The notes beneath the pieces are model-generated. The model was given only the letters and a program-made list of their open reading frames with translations. It ran no database searches and was not told the DNA's origin. From contig JABDBQ010000024.1 of the NCBI GenBank assembly GCA_013288555.1, positions 4,234-38,873 on the forward strand: DNA of 34,640 bases, written 5' to 3'. Of the stretch, positions 25,177 to 34,448 are shown piece by piece; the stretch's first letter is position 1; each line of letters begins with the position of its first letter. Source of the DNA: Bacteroidota bacterium (GTDB lineage: Bacteria > Bacteroidota > Bacteroidia > CAILMK01). The translations under genes and the position numbers were made by a program.

Positions 25177-27012
25177 TTATTGCGCACTCGCCTCCAGCTG
25201 TTGAAGCTGATAAAGTGTATTATACAAACCGTTCTGGCTGATCAGTTCCCTGTGTGTGCCGCGTTCTGCAATATGGCCTTTATCAATCACAATGATTTCA
25301 TCTGCATCCTGGATCGTACTTAATCTATGTGCAATCACGATGGAAGTACGGTGTTCCATAAGCCTGTACAATGCATCCTGTACAATTTTTTCAGAGGAAG
25401 TGTCCAATGCAGAAGTGGCCTCGTCGAGAACAAGGATGGAAGGGTTTTTCAGTATGGCCCGGGCAATGCTGAGTCGCTGTCTTTGTCCGCCGGAAAGCAA
25501 TCCACCCCTGTCACCGATATTGGTATCATAACCGTTTTCTGTTTCGAGGATAAAATCATGGGCATTGGCGGCTTTGGCAGCCTGTTCTACAGCCTCTCTG
25601 GTCACCTCTGGCATCCCGAAAGCAATATTGTTATAGATGCTGTCATTAAATAAAATCGGATCCTGTGTAACCACTGCTGTAAGGTTCCTGAGACTTTCAA
25701 GTTTTATGTTCCGGAGGTCTACGCCATCCAGTAATATTTCTCCTTCGGTAGGATCATAAAACCGCAACAATAGTTCTGCAAGCGTTGATTTTCCGCCTCC
25801 TGAAGGCCCGACCAGTGCAATGATTTTCCCTTTTTCAATTTTGAGATTGATATTTTCAAGGACATTTTCTTTGACATATGCGAAAGAAACATTCTTAATA
25901 TCCAGAGAAGTATTGAATTCATTGACCGTAACGGCATCCGGATTGTCTTTAATGGTTACCTGGGTATCCATCAGTTCAAATATTCTTTCTCCAGAGGCTA
26001 ATCCCTTATAAATGCCACCGAAAGCCGATGAAATGGATTTGATAGGTGTAATAAGAAGATAGAACATGGATAAATAACTGATAAAGGCCGGGGCGCTCAT
26101 CTCCCCGCTATAAACCTGGTTCCCTCCGAACCACAACACAAGTCCGACAACTGCAACCATAGCTGATTCCGAAAAAACAGGGACCAGTGCTTTTTTATGC
26201 CATTGCTGTCTTGACAATCTGCTGTATCGCCTGTTTAAGGTATCAAAAATATGAGAGATATATTTTTCAGCATGAAAGGCTTTTATGATCCTCATTCCGG
26301 ATACGGTTTCATCCACCATACTCATGATACGCCCATAAATGCCCTGGGTATCTGTAGCATCACGTTTGAGGGATTTGCTGATCTTCCCGATAATGATAGA
26401 TGATATGGGTAATACAAGGAAAATAAACAATGTCAATTGCCATGATATAGAGATCATTAATCCCAGTACGAAAATAATATTGAGTGGGTCACGGATAATT
26501 GATTCAAAAGTAATAACCACTGAATACTCAACTTCAGTAATATCTGACGTTACCCGGCTAACAATATCACCTTTTCTTCGGTTTTCTACATAAGCAATTT
26601 CCTTGATGATAAGCTTTTCATAAGCGTCACGCCTCAAATCTTCTACTACACGGGTCCTTATCGTACCCAAAGATCTCGAGCTTAAAAATTTAAAGATATT
26701 GCCTAATAAATTAAGAAATACCACGATAAAGGTGGCGTATAATAAAGCTGTTCTTTTGCCTAAAGTCAGGCTTATAACTGCGGCATGATACTGCACCCAT
26801 TGTATTAAAAAGTTGGGATCAAATTTTAGAATAGGCTCTATTTTAACAGCATCGGCTACTTTATTTGGATAAAAGAGCATATCCATTACTGTACGGAGCA
26901 TATAGAGGGCAAGTGCGCTCAGCACTACTGAAAGCGCGATAAAAACGATATAGGAAACGATTTTATCTTTATAAGGGCGGGCGTAATTTAATATCCTGAG
27001 ATAAGTCTTCAT
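25177..27012 (-). CDS. ABC exporter, fused membrane and ATPase domains (MsbA-like)
   Basis: The 611-residue half-transporter has six membrane helices in its first 330 residues (for example IVFIALSVVLSALALYML and LIIFVLGLMISI-type segments), then a nucleotide-binding domain from about 355. Visible motifs are Walker A GPSGGGKST, the Q-loop VVTQDPILF, signature LSGGQRQRLSIARAIL, Walker B ILVLDEATSALD and the H-loop IAHRLS. It would work as a homodimer in the inner membrane and export lipid or a hydrophobic substrate. MsbA-type lipid A flipping is plausible, but the substrate cannot be read from the sequence. The N-terminal cytoplasmic end is short and the start at 27012 is preceded by a promoter box. 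Its 3' side borders the accessory region. Confidence 0.94.
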   Translation of the reverse strand: MKTYLRILNYARPYKDKIVSYIVFIALSVVLSALALYMLRTVMDMLFYPNKVADAVKIEPILKFDPNFLIQWVQYHAAVISLTLGKRTALLYATFIVVFLNLLGNIFKFLSSRSLGTIRTRVVEDLRRDAYEKLIIKEIAYVENRRKGDIVSRVTSDITEVEYSVVITFESIIRDPLNIIFVLGLMISISWQLTLFIFLVLPISSIIIGKISKSLKRDATDTQGIYGRIMSMVDETVSGMRIIKAFHAEKYISHIFDTLNRRYSRLSRQQWHKKALVPVFSESAMVAVVGLVLWFGGNQVYSGEMSAPAFISYLSMFYLLITPIKSISSAFGGIYKGLASGERIFELMDTQVTIKDNPDAVTVNEFNTSLDIKNVSFAYVKENVLENINLKIEKGKIIALVGPSGGGKSTLAELLLRFYDPTEGEILLDGVDLRNIKLESLRNLTAVVTQDPILFNDSIYNNIAFGMPEVTREAVEQAAKAANAHDFILETENGYDTNIGDRGGLLSGGQRQRLSIARAILKNPSILVLDEATSALDTSSEKIVQDALYRLMEHRTSIVIAHRLSTIQDADEIIVIDKGHIAERGTHRELISQNGLYNTLYQLQQLEASAQ

Positions 27013-27025
27013 TTGTAATAGCCCG

Positions 27026-27033
27026 CAAAGATA
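27026..27033 (-). promoter_or_regulatory. -7 promoter box for the MsbA-like exporter gene
   Basis: The minus strand reads TATCTTTG, an exact TAnnTTTG, 13 nt upstream of the ATG at 27012, implying a very short leader. Confidence 0.55.
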
Positions 27034-27072
27034 CTTGAATATTAGGTTTTGAGGGTTTGATCGCTTATTTGC

Positions 27073-28269
27073 TTATTTCAGCAAATCGATTTTACCTGTT
27101 GCTATGACCTGGTTGTTATCGTCGGTAAGGGTTGCAAAATACAATCCACTCTTTAATGGATTCATATCCAGGGCAATGCTAATGTTCCCGATAGCATCAA
27201 TATTTTCGTCGTGGACCACCTGTCCCATCGAATTTGCAATCCGTAATTTCCAGGTTCCATTTGTGGGTTTGGCAAATGAACATGTAATATTGTTGCCATA
27301 TGATGGATTTGGGAACAGGTTAAATTCGGTTAGGGGAGCTTCATTCATTTCAATTGAGGACGGTGGTTCGGGAGTTATGCTATCTGTATTGTATTTCGCA
27401 ATAACAGGGGTACTAAAAGTGCTGTCACCACCAAAACCAATGACCAACAATGGACTCTGACGCCCGGCTCTGTAAAAATATTCACTGCAATCAGCCGTCT
27501 TTTTGCCTTGTATGATCCCGAAGGCCAGGAGGAAATATTTATTCGGGACTTTTCCATTTACAAAATAACTATCTATTGTTATGGTCTTCTGCCTGATAAG
27601 AATAACGGGATAAGCAATACTTTTGGTTAATGGTGTTGGGATTCGGACCGTACCAAAACCTACAGCAGTATCATATCTAATAAAGTAGGTTTTCTTTAGT
27701 GCAGGAGCCGTATCCAGGTTTGCTGATTGGACCGTCCATGAAAATTGAAAAGTTTTGACTGCTTTCTGACGGTGTGACTCTCCAATGGAGTCCGGGAAAT
27801 TAATGAGGTTAATCCGCACAGAGTCATTCTGATTAGGGATAATGATATTATCATTTGGATTATTAAAAAAACTTGCGGTTGAAATTAATTTTGCGCTTAC
27901 AAAACTTCCGGCATAATACAAACCCGAGGCATCTTCATCGTAAAAGTTATACTCAGGAACAAAATGATTGCTTAATAAAAATTCATTTTTTTCCGTATCA
28001 ATAATAGCGGTTTTAGATTTTGTAAAGGGTGTAATAATTTTCGAAACATAATTTTCTGAAGCAGAACTGTCTCCTATAAGACTGCTATAATTCCAGACTA
28101 TATTCCTTCCTGTTTTTGGGTCGGATATTCCTTTGACTCCAGCCCATTTATAATGTACTGTTCCCGGTAATAAAGGCGTATTTGTCTTTGACAAAGTAAC
28201 AGGCGATTGGCCATATAGCCTTGAACACAAAAGGACTATTAGTAATCCTGAAAATAAATTTTTATTCAT
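27073..28269 (-). CDS. T9SS-sorted secreted protein (398 aa), unknown function
   Basis: The start at 28269 gives MNKNLFSGLLIVLLCSRLYG, a clean signal peptide; an ATG at 28293 would add eight residues before it. The last ~80 residues are a type A T9SS sorting domain: FNLFPNPSYGNNITCSF, WKLRIANSMGQVVHDENI, LKSGLYFATLTDDNNQVI. The central part (about 25-310) is rich in beta-strands and Asn/Ser/Thr, with no catalytic motif I recognise. It likely ends up on the cell surface or secreted. It has its own promoter box at 28291-28298 and follows the terminator of the RluA-type gene. Confidence 0.88.
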   Translation of the reverse strand: MNKNLFSGLLIVLLCSRLYGQSPVTLSKTNTPLLPGTVHYKWAGVKGISDPKTGRNIVWNYSSLIGDSSASENYVSKIITPFTKSKTAIIDTEKNEFLLSNHFVPEYNFYDEDASGLYYAGSFVSAKLISTASFFNNPNDNIIIPNQNDSVRINLINFPDSIGESHRQKAVKTFQFSWTVQSANLDTAPALKKTYFIRYDTAVGFGTVRIPTPLTKSIAYPVILIRQKTITIDSYFVNGKVPNKYFLLAFGIIQGKKTADCSEYFYRAGRQSPLLVIGFGGDSTFSTPVIAKYNTDSITPEPPSSIEMNEAPLTEFNLFPNPSYGNNITCSFAKPTNGTWKLRIANSMGQVVHDENIDAIGNISIALDMNPLKSGLYFATLTDDNNQVIATGKIDLLK

Positions 28270-28290
28270 CGAGTGAAGAGAGAATAATAG

Positions 28291-28298
28291 CAAATATA
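28291..28298 (-). promoter_or_regulatory. -7 promoter box for the 398-aa T9SS protein gene
   Basis: The minus strand reads TATATTTG, an exact TAnnTTTG, 21 nt upstream of the start at 28269. Confidence 0.55.
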
Positions 28299-28316
28299 AT
28301 AAAAATTTACATAAAT

Positions 28317-28358
28317 AAAAAGAATCCGAAACATGGAATCTATGTTTTCGGCCTTTTT
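28317..28358 (-). terminator. Terminator of the RluA-type operon
   Basis: CCGAAACAT (28326-28334) pairs with ATGTTTTCGG (28342-28351) with one bulged base. The flanking AAAAAG and CTTTTT extend the stem. Read on the minus strand it begins at the RluA-type stop codon and ends in TTCTTTTTATTTA. Confidence 0.75.
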
Positions 28359-29079
28359 AAAGAAGGTCAAATTTTCGCAGTAATTTCAGCATAGTCTCAA
28401 AATCTTTGGGGTAAGGTGCTGTAACTATAAAATCTTTCCCTTCAGTATATTGAAAAGATAATGCGTACGAATGTAAGGCTGCCCTGCCCATAATAGGAGC
28501 CTCTTCTTCGTCGGTATTAGGGTTATATTTCCTTTTTACTTTTGATAAATGAAATGGTTTGCCACCATAAAGCGCATCACCAACCAAAGGACAACCTATT
28601 GACGAAAGATGTGCCCTGATCTGGTGAAAACGACCACTTATCGGCTGGGCCTTTACCAATGTATAATGCCTGAAATTTTCGAGGCTGTCAACAATAGTTT
28701 CTGCTCTTTTGCCATCCCTTTTATCAACAACTGCTTTAAAGGTCCCTTTTTTGGTAAGCGGAAAATTAATCATGGTCTGTTCAAACTTCCTGACACCTTC
28801 AACAACAGCATGATATTCCTTATGAATTTCTCTTTTTTGAAACATCAGGGAGAACTTCTTGTAGGTATCTTCATTTTTTGCGGCGAGAATAACACCACTC
28901 GTTTCCTTATCAAGCCGGTGACAAAGCATCAGGCCTTCATTATATTTTTTAGCCATGTCAAACAGGCTCATTCCACCCGGACTGTTGTCTTTCTCAGAAG
29001 TCAGGTTTGCGGGTTTGTTAAAGATGATAATATGGTCATCCTCATACAGAATGAGGTCCTTTATTTGTGGAATTTTCAT
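28357..29079 (-). CDS. RluA-family pseudouridine synthase
   Basis: The enzyme isomerises uridine to pseudouridine in rRNA or tRNA. In the 240-residue protein the catalytic motif HRLDKETSGVILAAK has Asp57, the nucleophile of the family. Further family motifs are AVVDKRDGKRAETIV and the RFHQIRAHL block, followed by GCPLVGDALYGGK. There is no N-terminal S4 RNA-binding domain, so it is a short catalytic form, as in RluA/RluC relatives that act on one or a few sites. Which site it modifies cannot be told. The start at 29079 is 1 nt beyond the stop of the upstream TlpA-like gene, so the two are probably cotranscribed. Confidence 0.93.
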   Translation of the reverse strand: MKIPQIKDLILYEDDHIIIFNKPANLTSEKDNSPGGMSLFDMAKKYNEGLMLCHRLDKETSGVILAAKNEDTYKKFSLMFQKREIHKEYHAVVEGVRKFEQTMINFPLTKKGTFKAVVDKRDGKRAETIVDSLENFRHYTLVKAQPISGRFHQIRAHLSSIGCPLVGDALYGGKPFHLSKVKRKYNPNTDEEEAPIMGRAALHSYALSFQYTEGKDFIVTAPYPKDFETMLKLLRKFDLL

Positions 29080-29080
29080 T

Positions 29081-30367
29081 TTATTTAATAAGCTGGTTCA
29101 GTTTATTATCCAACTCTTTGCCGTAGATGTTTTTTGCTACAATTTTCCCCTTCCTATCAATTAGAAAATCAAAGGGTACATCATTTACTACATAAGTTTC
29201 AGAACCTGCGGACTGGTATCCCAGCAAATCAGAAAGATTTAGCCAGTTCATGTGATCGTTTCTGATGGCTTCAGTCCATTGGTCTTTCTTTTTATCTACT
29301 GAATAACTAAGTATTTCAAACCCTTTGTTTTTGAATTTTTTATACAGCTTTTCGAAGTGGGGGTTTTCATTTCTGCTATCCGGATTGTATGAAACCCAGA
29401 AATTCAATAAAACGACTTTATCTCTTAAAGATGATAACTTTACAGTCTTTCCTTCCGGGGTCTGGGATATAATTTCGGGAGCATATTTTCCGATATCTAC
29501 CGGGGCATAAGTGGCAACTTTGTCATGCATCGACTTATAAAAAACGGTTTTCGAATATCTGCCCGCGAGTTTATTATCAAGGTTTTTCAGAAACTCAAAA
29601 TCTTCTACAGGATCAAGATATAATGAAGCCAGGATGGCTACATAAGAAGTGTCAATTTTAGTAATGAACTTCATCAGGGTTGCTCTTTTTTCTTTATTGA
29701 TTTCCTTGTATTGTTCTACTCTTTTATCCATAAGGCGCACATAGAGTTGCCTGTTATTTTGTGATGCTTTTATGCGGTCTTCAATATCACTCTTCTTGGC
29801 ATTTGCATCATTAAGGATATTAAAAACTTCTTCCAGTTGCAAAGACTCTACAGAACCATAAACTTTATAATCATCCGGTTTTTCCAGAACTATTGTAAAA
29901 TCAATTGTATCTTTAGGTCTCACAATAAACTGGATATTCCCTGCCGGGAGGCGCAACTGCATCAACTCCGGCCCGGAGCATGCCCCATCAAATCCAAATC
30001 TGCCTTCGCTGTTCGCTGCCTGTACAATCAATGGTTTGATGTCATTGCCAATGCCAAGTCTGTCAAGTGTTATGTTACCCCCTTCGCCATGAATAAGTAC
30101 ACCCCCGATATAATATGGATATTCTTTGGCAGCCTGTACTTTGGCACTCGTGTCCTTAGTAGCTGATTTTGTGCCTCCAGAGCCAGTCAAACTGCTGGTT
30201 GGAAGGGTATTGATGACTTTGCCTTCTTTGTTTTTTACGATGGTAATACCGCTATCTGTTTTGATGGTATCATAATTTGATGCGTCCGTTTTAGCATCCT
30301 TATGATTGCCGGAACACGAAACGAACAATACTGCCGGGATGGCAAAAGCTAAGAGGAGACTTTTCAT
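29081..30367 (-). CDS. TlpA-like thioredoxin-fold lipoprotein lacking the CxxC pair
   Basis: MKSLLLAFAIPAVLFVSC is a lipoprotein signal (Cys18 lipidated), so the start is 30367 rather than an ATG at 30391. Residues 90-175 match the DUF4369 region common in Bacteroidota thioredoxin-like proteins (YIGGVLIHGEGGNITLDRL). A helical linker is followed by a thioredoxin-fold domain (about 290-428) beginning GKYAPEIISQTPEGKTVKLSSLRDK-like AhpC/TSA sequence. At the catalytic turn, where the family reads WC-x-x-C, this protein reads FWVSYNPDSRNENPHF: both cysteines are missing. It cannot be an oxidoreductase of the usual type, and a binding or scaffolding role is possible. It is upstream of and coupled to the RluA-type gene. 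Confidence 0.9.
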   Translation of the reverse strand: MKSLLLAFAIPAVLFVSCSGNHKDAKTDASNYDTIKTDSGITIVKNKEGKVINTLPTSSLTGSGGTKSATKDTSAKVQAAKEYPYYIGGVLIHGEGGNITLDRLGIGNDIKPLIVQAANSEGRFGFDGACSGPELMQLRLPAGNIQFIVRPKDTIDFTIVLEKPDDYKVYGSVESLQLEEVFNILNDANAKKSDIEDRIKASQNNRQLYVRLMDKRVEQYKEINKEKRATLMKFITKIDTSYVAILASLYLDPVEDFEFLKNLDNKLAGRYSKTVFYKSMHDKVATYAPVDIGKYAPEIISQTPEGKTVKLSSLRDKVVLLNFWVSYNPDSRNENPHFEKLYKKFKNKGFEILSYSVDKKKDQWTEAIRNDHMNWLNLSDLLGYQSAGSETYVVNDVPFDFLIDRKGKIVAKNIYGKELDNKLNQLIK

Positions 30368-30480
30368 TTTTTGGCAACTTTCTAAGTGCAAGATAGCTGT
30401 TTTTTGAACAAAATCGGCGATGAAAAAATTCTTTCATCCCTTTTTGATGGCTTATTTCAAGAAAGAAAGCATATTTGCAC

Positions 30481-31380
30481 ATGTCAGGAGAAGCATATAA
30501 AAAAGGATTTGCCATTTACCTTAAAGTTGAAAAGGGACTTTCGACAAATACTGTTTCTGCCTATCTGGATGATGTTGATAAGCTTTTTTCTTTCCTGGAA
30601 TCAACACATCCCGGTTTGGGAATTGTTTCCGTAAAACTGGATCATTTATCTTCTTTTATTAACCAGATTGCCGAATTGGGCCTTAGTGTGGCCAGTCAGT
30701 CGCGGATTATTTCCGGCGTTAAAAGTTTTTTCACTTACCTGCTTTCAGAAAATATCACCCAAAATGATCCGTCAGAATTATTGATTACACCCCGGTTAAA
30801 AAGAAAGTTGCCCGATGTATTGAGTGTGGATGAAATAGATGAAATTTTTAAGCAGATTGACATGAGCAAGCCGGAAGGGCAACGCAACCGGGCCATGCTG
30901 GAGACTTTGTACAGCAGTGGCTTAAGGGTTTCAGAACTTATCAGCCTGCCAACATCACATATCTATTTTGATGATGGATTTTTAAGGGTTATTGGTAAAG
31001 GAAACAAAGAAAGGCTTGTTCCAATAGGTACAGAAGCGTTAAAACACATAGCCATTTATGCCAATAATATCCGCGTTCATATCCCAGTAAAGCCAGGCTT
31101 TGAAGGTGTTTTCTTTTTGAATAAAAACGGTAGAAAACTGAGTCGCGAAATGGTGTTTATGATCATTAAAACACTAGCTGCTAAAGCGGGAATTAATAAG
31201 AATGTACATCCGCATACATTCCGGCATTCGTTTGCTACCCATCTGGTTGAAGGCGGTGCTGACCTGCGCGCAGTACAGGAAATGCTTGGGCATGAATCCA
31301 TTACAACTACAGAAATCTACACCCATCTGGATCGTAATTACCTGAAAGAAGTGATTCAGAGGTTTCATCCACGGGCATGA
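30481..31380 (+). CDS. xerD: Tyrosine recombinase XerD/XerC
   Basis: The recombinase resolves chromosome dimers at dif during replication, together with a second Xer protein and FtsK. The 299-residue protein has the N-terminal SAM-like core-binding domain (1-100) and a C-terminal catalytic domain. All six catalytic residues are present: Arg149, Lys173, His245, Arg248, His271 and nucleophile Tyr280, each one position from the E. coli XerD numbering. The ATG at 30481 is preferred to a TTG six bases upstream. A 7/8 match to the -7 box (CATATTTG, 30470-30477) is too close to that ATG to be convincing. A GATGAAA/TTTCATC hairpin lies in the 113-nt gap to the divergent TlpA-like gene. Nothing nearby suggests a phage or integron integrase. 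Confidence 0.93.
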   Translation: MSGEAYKKGFAIYLKVEKGLSTNTVSAYLDDVDKLFSFLESTHPGLGIVSVKLDHLSSFINQIAELGLSVASQSRIISGVKSFFTYLLSENITQNDPSELLITPRLKRKLPDVLSVDEIDEIFKQIDMSKPEGQRNRAMLETLYSSGLRVSELISLPTSHIYFDDGFLRVIGKGNKERLVPIGTEALKHIAIYANNIRVHIPVKPGFEGVFFLNKNGRKLSREMVFMIIKTLAAKAGINKNVHPHTFRHSFATHLVEGGADLRAVQEMLGHESITTTEIYTHLDRNYLKEVIQRFHPRA

Positions 31381-31385
31381 GTGAA

Positions 31386-31883
31386 TTAAGGCGCAGCATG
31401 AGGCCAGGTTTCCTGTATTGAATAAAGACCGGCACGAAGGGAATTTAAAGCCGTATTATCCTGGGCACTATTGTTCCAGTCCGCTATTAATTTTCTTGCT
31501 TTTTTATTACATTCAATCGGCTCTGGTACTGTTAGTAATAAATCAAGGACTCCAAGAATTACAGCTGTAGCCGAAACGCCAACGAGGAGCAATTTATTTT
31601 GCTTGCCAATATTGAAGGCTAATCCTATTCCTGATCCAACCGCTCCGAGGGTTATCCAGGTGTAGTATTTATGTTTACTCGATGAAATCAGGTCTTCATT
31701 CGATTCGATATTCTGAAAAAGTACAGACCTGATAGAATCTCCCATGATTTTTGGATTTTTAACCGGACTGATCAACTTTGAAAATTGATCCAGGTTGGAC
31801 TGGTATCTTTTTTCATACCTGATCGTTCCGCAACCCGAATTCAAAATAGCGCAAACAAATATGAACAGGATAATTTTTTTCAT
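31386..31883 (-). CDS. Lipoprotein with two membrane segments, unknown function (165 aa)
   Basis: MKKIILFIFVCAILNSGC is a lipoprotein signal with Cys18 as the lipidation site. The mature part is a short polar region, then two likely membrane helices (about YTWITLGAVGSGIGLAF and LLLVGVSATAVILGVLDLLL), and a polar tail ending in ETWPHAAP. No family is recognised. A lipid anchor together with internal hydrophobic segments is unusual, and it may be a small membrane protein whose start is only superficially lipoprotein-like. It is convergent with xerD (5 nt between stops), and a heptamer tract lies between its start and the upstream priA gene. Confidence 0.78.
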   Translation of the reverse strand: MKKIILFIFVCAILNSGCGTIRYEKRYQSNLDQFSKLISPVKNPKIMGDSIRSVLFQNIESNEDLISSSKHKYYTWITLGAVGSGIGLAFNIGKQNKLLLVGVSATAVILGVLDLLLTVPEPIECNKKARKLIADWNNSAQDNTALNSLRAGLYSIQETWPHAAP

Positions 31884-31899
31884 TTTTTATGAGTCTTTT

Positions 31900-31934
31900 T
31901 CTTTGCTTACGCCTTATTCCTTACGCCTTACGCC
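31900..31934. repeat. Tandem heptamer tract, TTACGCC-type
   Basis: The units TTACGCC, TTATTCC, TTACGCC and TTACGCC are preceded by a degenerate TCTTTGC. The tract ends at the first base of the priA stop codon, much as the tract at 6054-6088 ends in the permease stop codon. Confidence 0.75.
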
Positions 31935-34435
31935 TAATATGGATCTACATCAATCACAAACCTGACGCCTTTCCATTGTTTATCAATGCGGTATCGTGTT
32001 ATTTCTTTAAATATCATATTTTTGGCTTCGGCCATATTCATATTTTGTCTTTCAAATTTAAGAAGGATATTCATGAGATATTTATTCCTGAGTCTTGAAA
32101 CGGCCGGTGCTTCAGGACCTAAAACCCTGGGTCCGAAAATATCTCTCAGATCATCTGCCAATTTATGAGCAACGTCTTTTACTTTGTCCTGTTTCTCATC
32201 TTTAAGAACAATTTTGATGAGTTTATAAAACGGGGGATATTTATAATCAATTCTTTCCTGGATTTCATGATCGTAAAAACCATCGTAATTGTGGTTAATC
32301 AGAAAGTGAAATATCGGGTGTTCAGAATTGTATGTCTGGATCATTACTTCCCCTTTACGGTCTCGTCTTCCTGCTCTTCCACTTACCTGGGCCATCAATT
32401 GGTAGCTGTGTTCTATGGCGCGGAAATCAGGATATCTCAGCATCAGGTCGGCATTCAGAATGCCAACAAGTCTTACATTCTCAAAATCAAGACCTTTGGT
32501 AAGCATTTGGGTGCCAATTAATATCTGTGCTTCATTGTCTTCAATGGCTGTAATGATTTTGGAATAAGCTGTTTTACTTCTTGTGCTGTCCTGGTCCATA
32601 CGAAGCGTATTGAAGTTCGGGAAAAAGATTTTGAGTTCGTCCTCAATTTTTTCTGTCCCAAATCCCAGCATTTTCAATGTATAATTTCCACAGGCTTTGC
32701 ATTGTTTCAAAAGTGGCTCATGATAACCACAATAGTGACATATCAGGCTTTTAGCAGCCTGGTGATAGGTAAGGGCGATATCACAATTCTGACACATGGG
32801 TACCCAGCCACAGGTGGTGCATTCCAGCAGGGGTGCATAGCCGCGCCTGTTCTGGAAAAGAATAACCTGTCCGCCTTCCCTGAGGGTCTTGTCCATTTTC
32901 TCATGAAGTACAGATGAAAAATGGCTTTTCATGAGTTTTTTCTTAAGCTCTTCTCTAAGGTCAACGGTAACAATTTCAGGTGGTTGAATAGAATAATATC
33001 TTGAATCGAGCCTCACATATCCGTATTTTTTACGTTTGGCATTGAAGTAGGTTTCGAAGGCTGGCGTTGCCGTTCCCAACAGGGTTTTACAACCCGAAAT
33101 TTCTGCAAGGTAAATGGCACTGTCCCGGGCGTGATATCTTGGTGCCGGTTCAAATTGTTTGAATGAATGTTCGTGTTCTTCATCAATAATGATAAGTCCC
33201 AGATCTTTAAAAGGAAGGAACAAAGCAGAGCGAACGCCTAATACAATCTTATGCGTCCCGTTGATGACTTTATTCCAGATTTCCACGCGTTCACTCGCAT
33301 TGAATTTGGAATGATAGATTCCGATGTCATTGCCATATCTGCCCCGTAATCTCCTGATAAGTTGCGTTGTAAGTGAAATTTCCGGCACTAGAAATAATAC
33401 CTGTTTTCCTTGCTGGAGCGCATCATCCATCAGCTCCATATAGATATGTGTTTTACCGCTTCCGCTCACGCCGTGCAGCAGAACAGTATTCTTCGTTTTA
33501 AACTGCTTATAAATCTCATCAAGTGCAGTTTGCTGATCTGTTGTAAGCTCGTATTCTGCATTTTCACTTTCAATCAAAGGAAGTCGGTCCACTTCCATTT
33601 CCTGTATAGCAAGAATCCCTTTTTCAATCAATGATTGTAAGGCGGATGCTGGAGCACCAGTCGCTTTTATAAGGTTTTTGCGAAATATTGGCTTTCCTGA
33701 TTTAACCGCCTGCAGATAAGCCATCAACAGGTCTGACTGGCGGGGGGCTGATTCCAGTTTTTCAAGAAGATTTTTTACCATTTCCTTATCATTGGCATCA
33801 AATAAATGGCTTACAAAGATCTCTTTATGCTTTTTATATCCTTCGTTCAGTTCTTCATTCAGGATAATCAATCCCTTTTCGTACAGTGATTTAAGAGTGG
33901 GCATTATTGTTTTTTGCTCGAGGATTTCCGTTAATCCGGCAATGGTTACCGGTTTGGAAAGATGAAGGGCATTCAGCAATTGAATTTCCTTGTCAGATAA
34001 CTCATATGAATTCACTTTAAAATCGGGATGAATCAGGATGCTTGTTTCACTCTTCATTTTCATGTATGCCGGAAGCGCTGCATCCATAATCTCACCCATG
34101 GAACAACAATAATAGGCCGCCATCCATGACCAGAGTTCAAGTTGTCGTGGACCTATAACGGGTTTTTCGTCAAGGATTTCCAGGAGAAATTTGGCTTTAT
34201 ATTCTTTTGGAGGTGTTTCATGAATTGCGGCAATGATTGCAGTATAAATTTTCTTTTTGCCAAATTGTACTGCCGCCCGCTGCCCGGTTTGTACAGTATC
34301 TACATATGCAGATGGTACCCGATATGTATATAGTTGCCCGGTTGATAGGGGTAAAATAACATCTGCGAAAACGACTTTATAGCCGGAATCGTCATTTTCT
34401 TCATCAAAATTACCGAAAACTAATTGTGTGGCCAT
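31934..34435 (-). CDS. priA: Primosomal replication-restart helicase PriA
   Basis: PriA reloads the replisome at stalled forks and is a 3'-to-5' DNA helicase. The 833-residue protein has the DNA-binding 3'BD domain (about 1-110), a winged-helix-like segment, then helicase motifs: Walker A GVSGSGKTHIY, Walker B IIIDEEHEHSFKQ and motif III GTATPAF. Eight zinc-binding cysteines lie between the helicase lobes (CTTCGWVPMCQNC and CHYCGYHEPLLKQCKACG). The second lobe follows (GTQMLTKGLDFENVRLVG, SGRAGRR). The ATG at 34435 is preferred to a TTG six bases upstream. A TAnnTTTG box lies 13 nt before it. The stop is followed by a heptamer tract. Confidence 0.97.
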   Translation of the reverse strand: MATQLVFGNFDEENDDSGYKVVFADVILPLSTGQLYTYRVPSAYVDTVQTGQRAAVQFGKKKIYTAIIAAIHETPPKEYKAKFLLEILDEKPVIGPRQLELWSWMAAYYCCSMGEIMDAALPAYMKMKSETSILIHPDFKVNSYELSDKEIQLLNALHLSKPVTIAGLTEILEQKTIMPTLKSLYEKGLIILNEELNEGYKKHKEIFVSHLFDANDKEMVKNLLEKLESAPRQSDLLMAYLQAVKSGKPIFRKNLIKATGAPASALQSLIEKGILAIQEMEVDRLPLIESENAEYELTTDQQTALDEIYKQFKTKNTVLLHGVSGSGKTHIYMELMDDALQQGKQVLFLVPEISLTTQLIRRLRGRYGNDIGIYHSKFNASERVEIWNKVINGTHKIVLGVRSALFLPFKDLGLIIIDEEHEHSFKQFEPAPRYHARDSAIYLAEISGCKTLLGTATPAFETYFNAKRKKYGYVRLDSRYYSIQPPEIVTVDLREELKKKLMKSHFSSVLHEKMDKTLREGGQVILFQNRRGYAPLLECTTCGWVPMCQNCDIALTYHQAAKSLICHYCGYHEPLLKQCKACGNYTLKMLGFGTEKIEDELKIFFPNFNTLRMDQDSTRSKTAYSKIITAIEDNEAQILIGTQMLTKGLDFENVRLVGILNADLMLRYPDFRAIEHSYQLMAQVSGRAGRRDRKGEVMIQTYNSEHPIFHFLINHNYDGFYDHEIQERIDYKYPPFYKLIKIVLKDEKQDKVKDVAHKLADDLRDIFGPRVLGPEAPAVSRLRNKYLMNILLKFERQNMNMAEAKNMIFKEITRYRIDKQWKGVRFVIDVDPY

Positions 34436-34448
34436 GGGCAATGCGAGA

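Noticed and set aside
30481-31380. Phage or integron integrase
   Set aside because: Length, catalytic spacing and N-terminal domain match housekeeping XerD exactly, and there is no attachment site or phage gene nearby.
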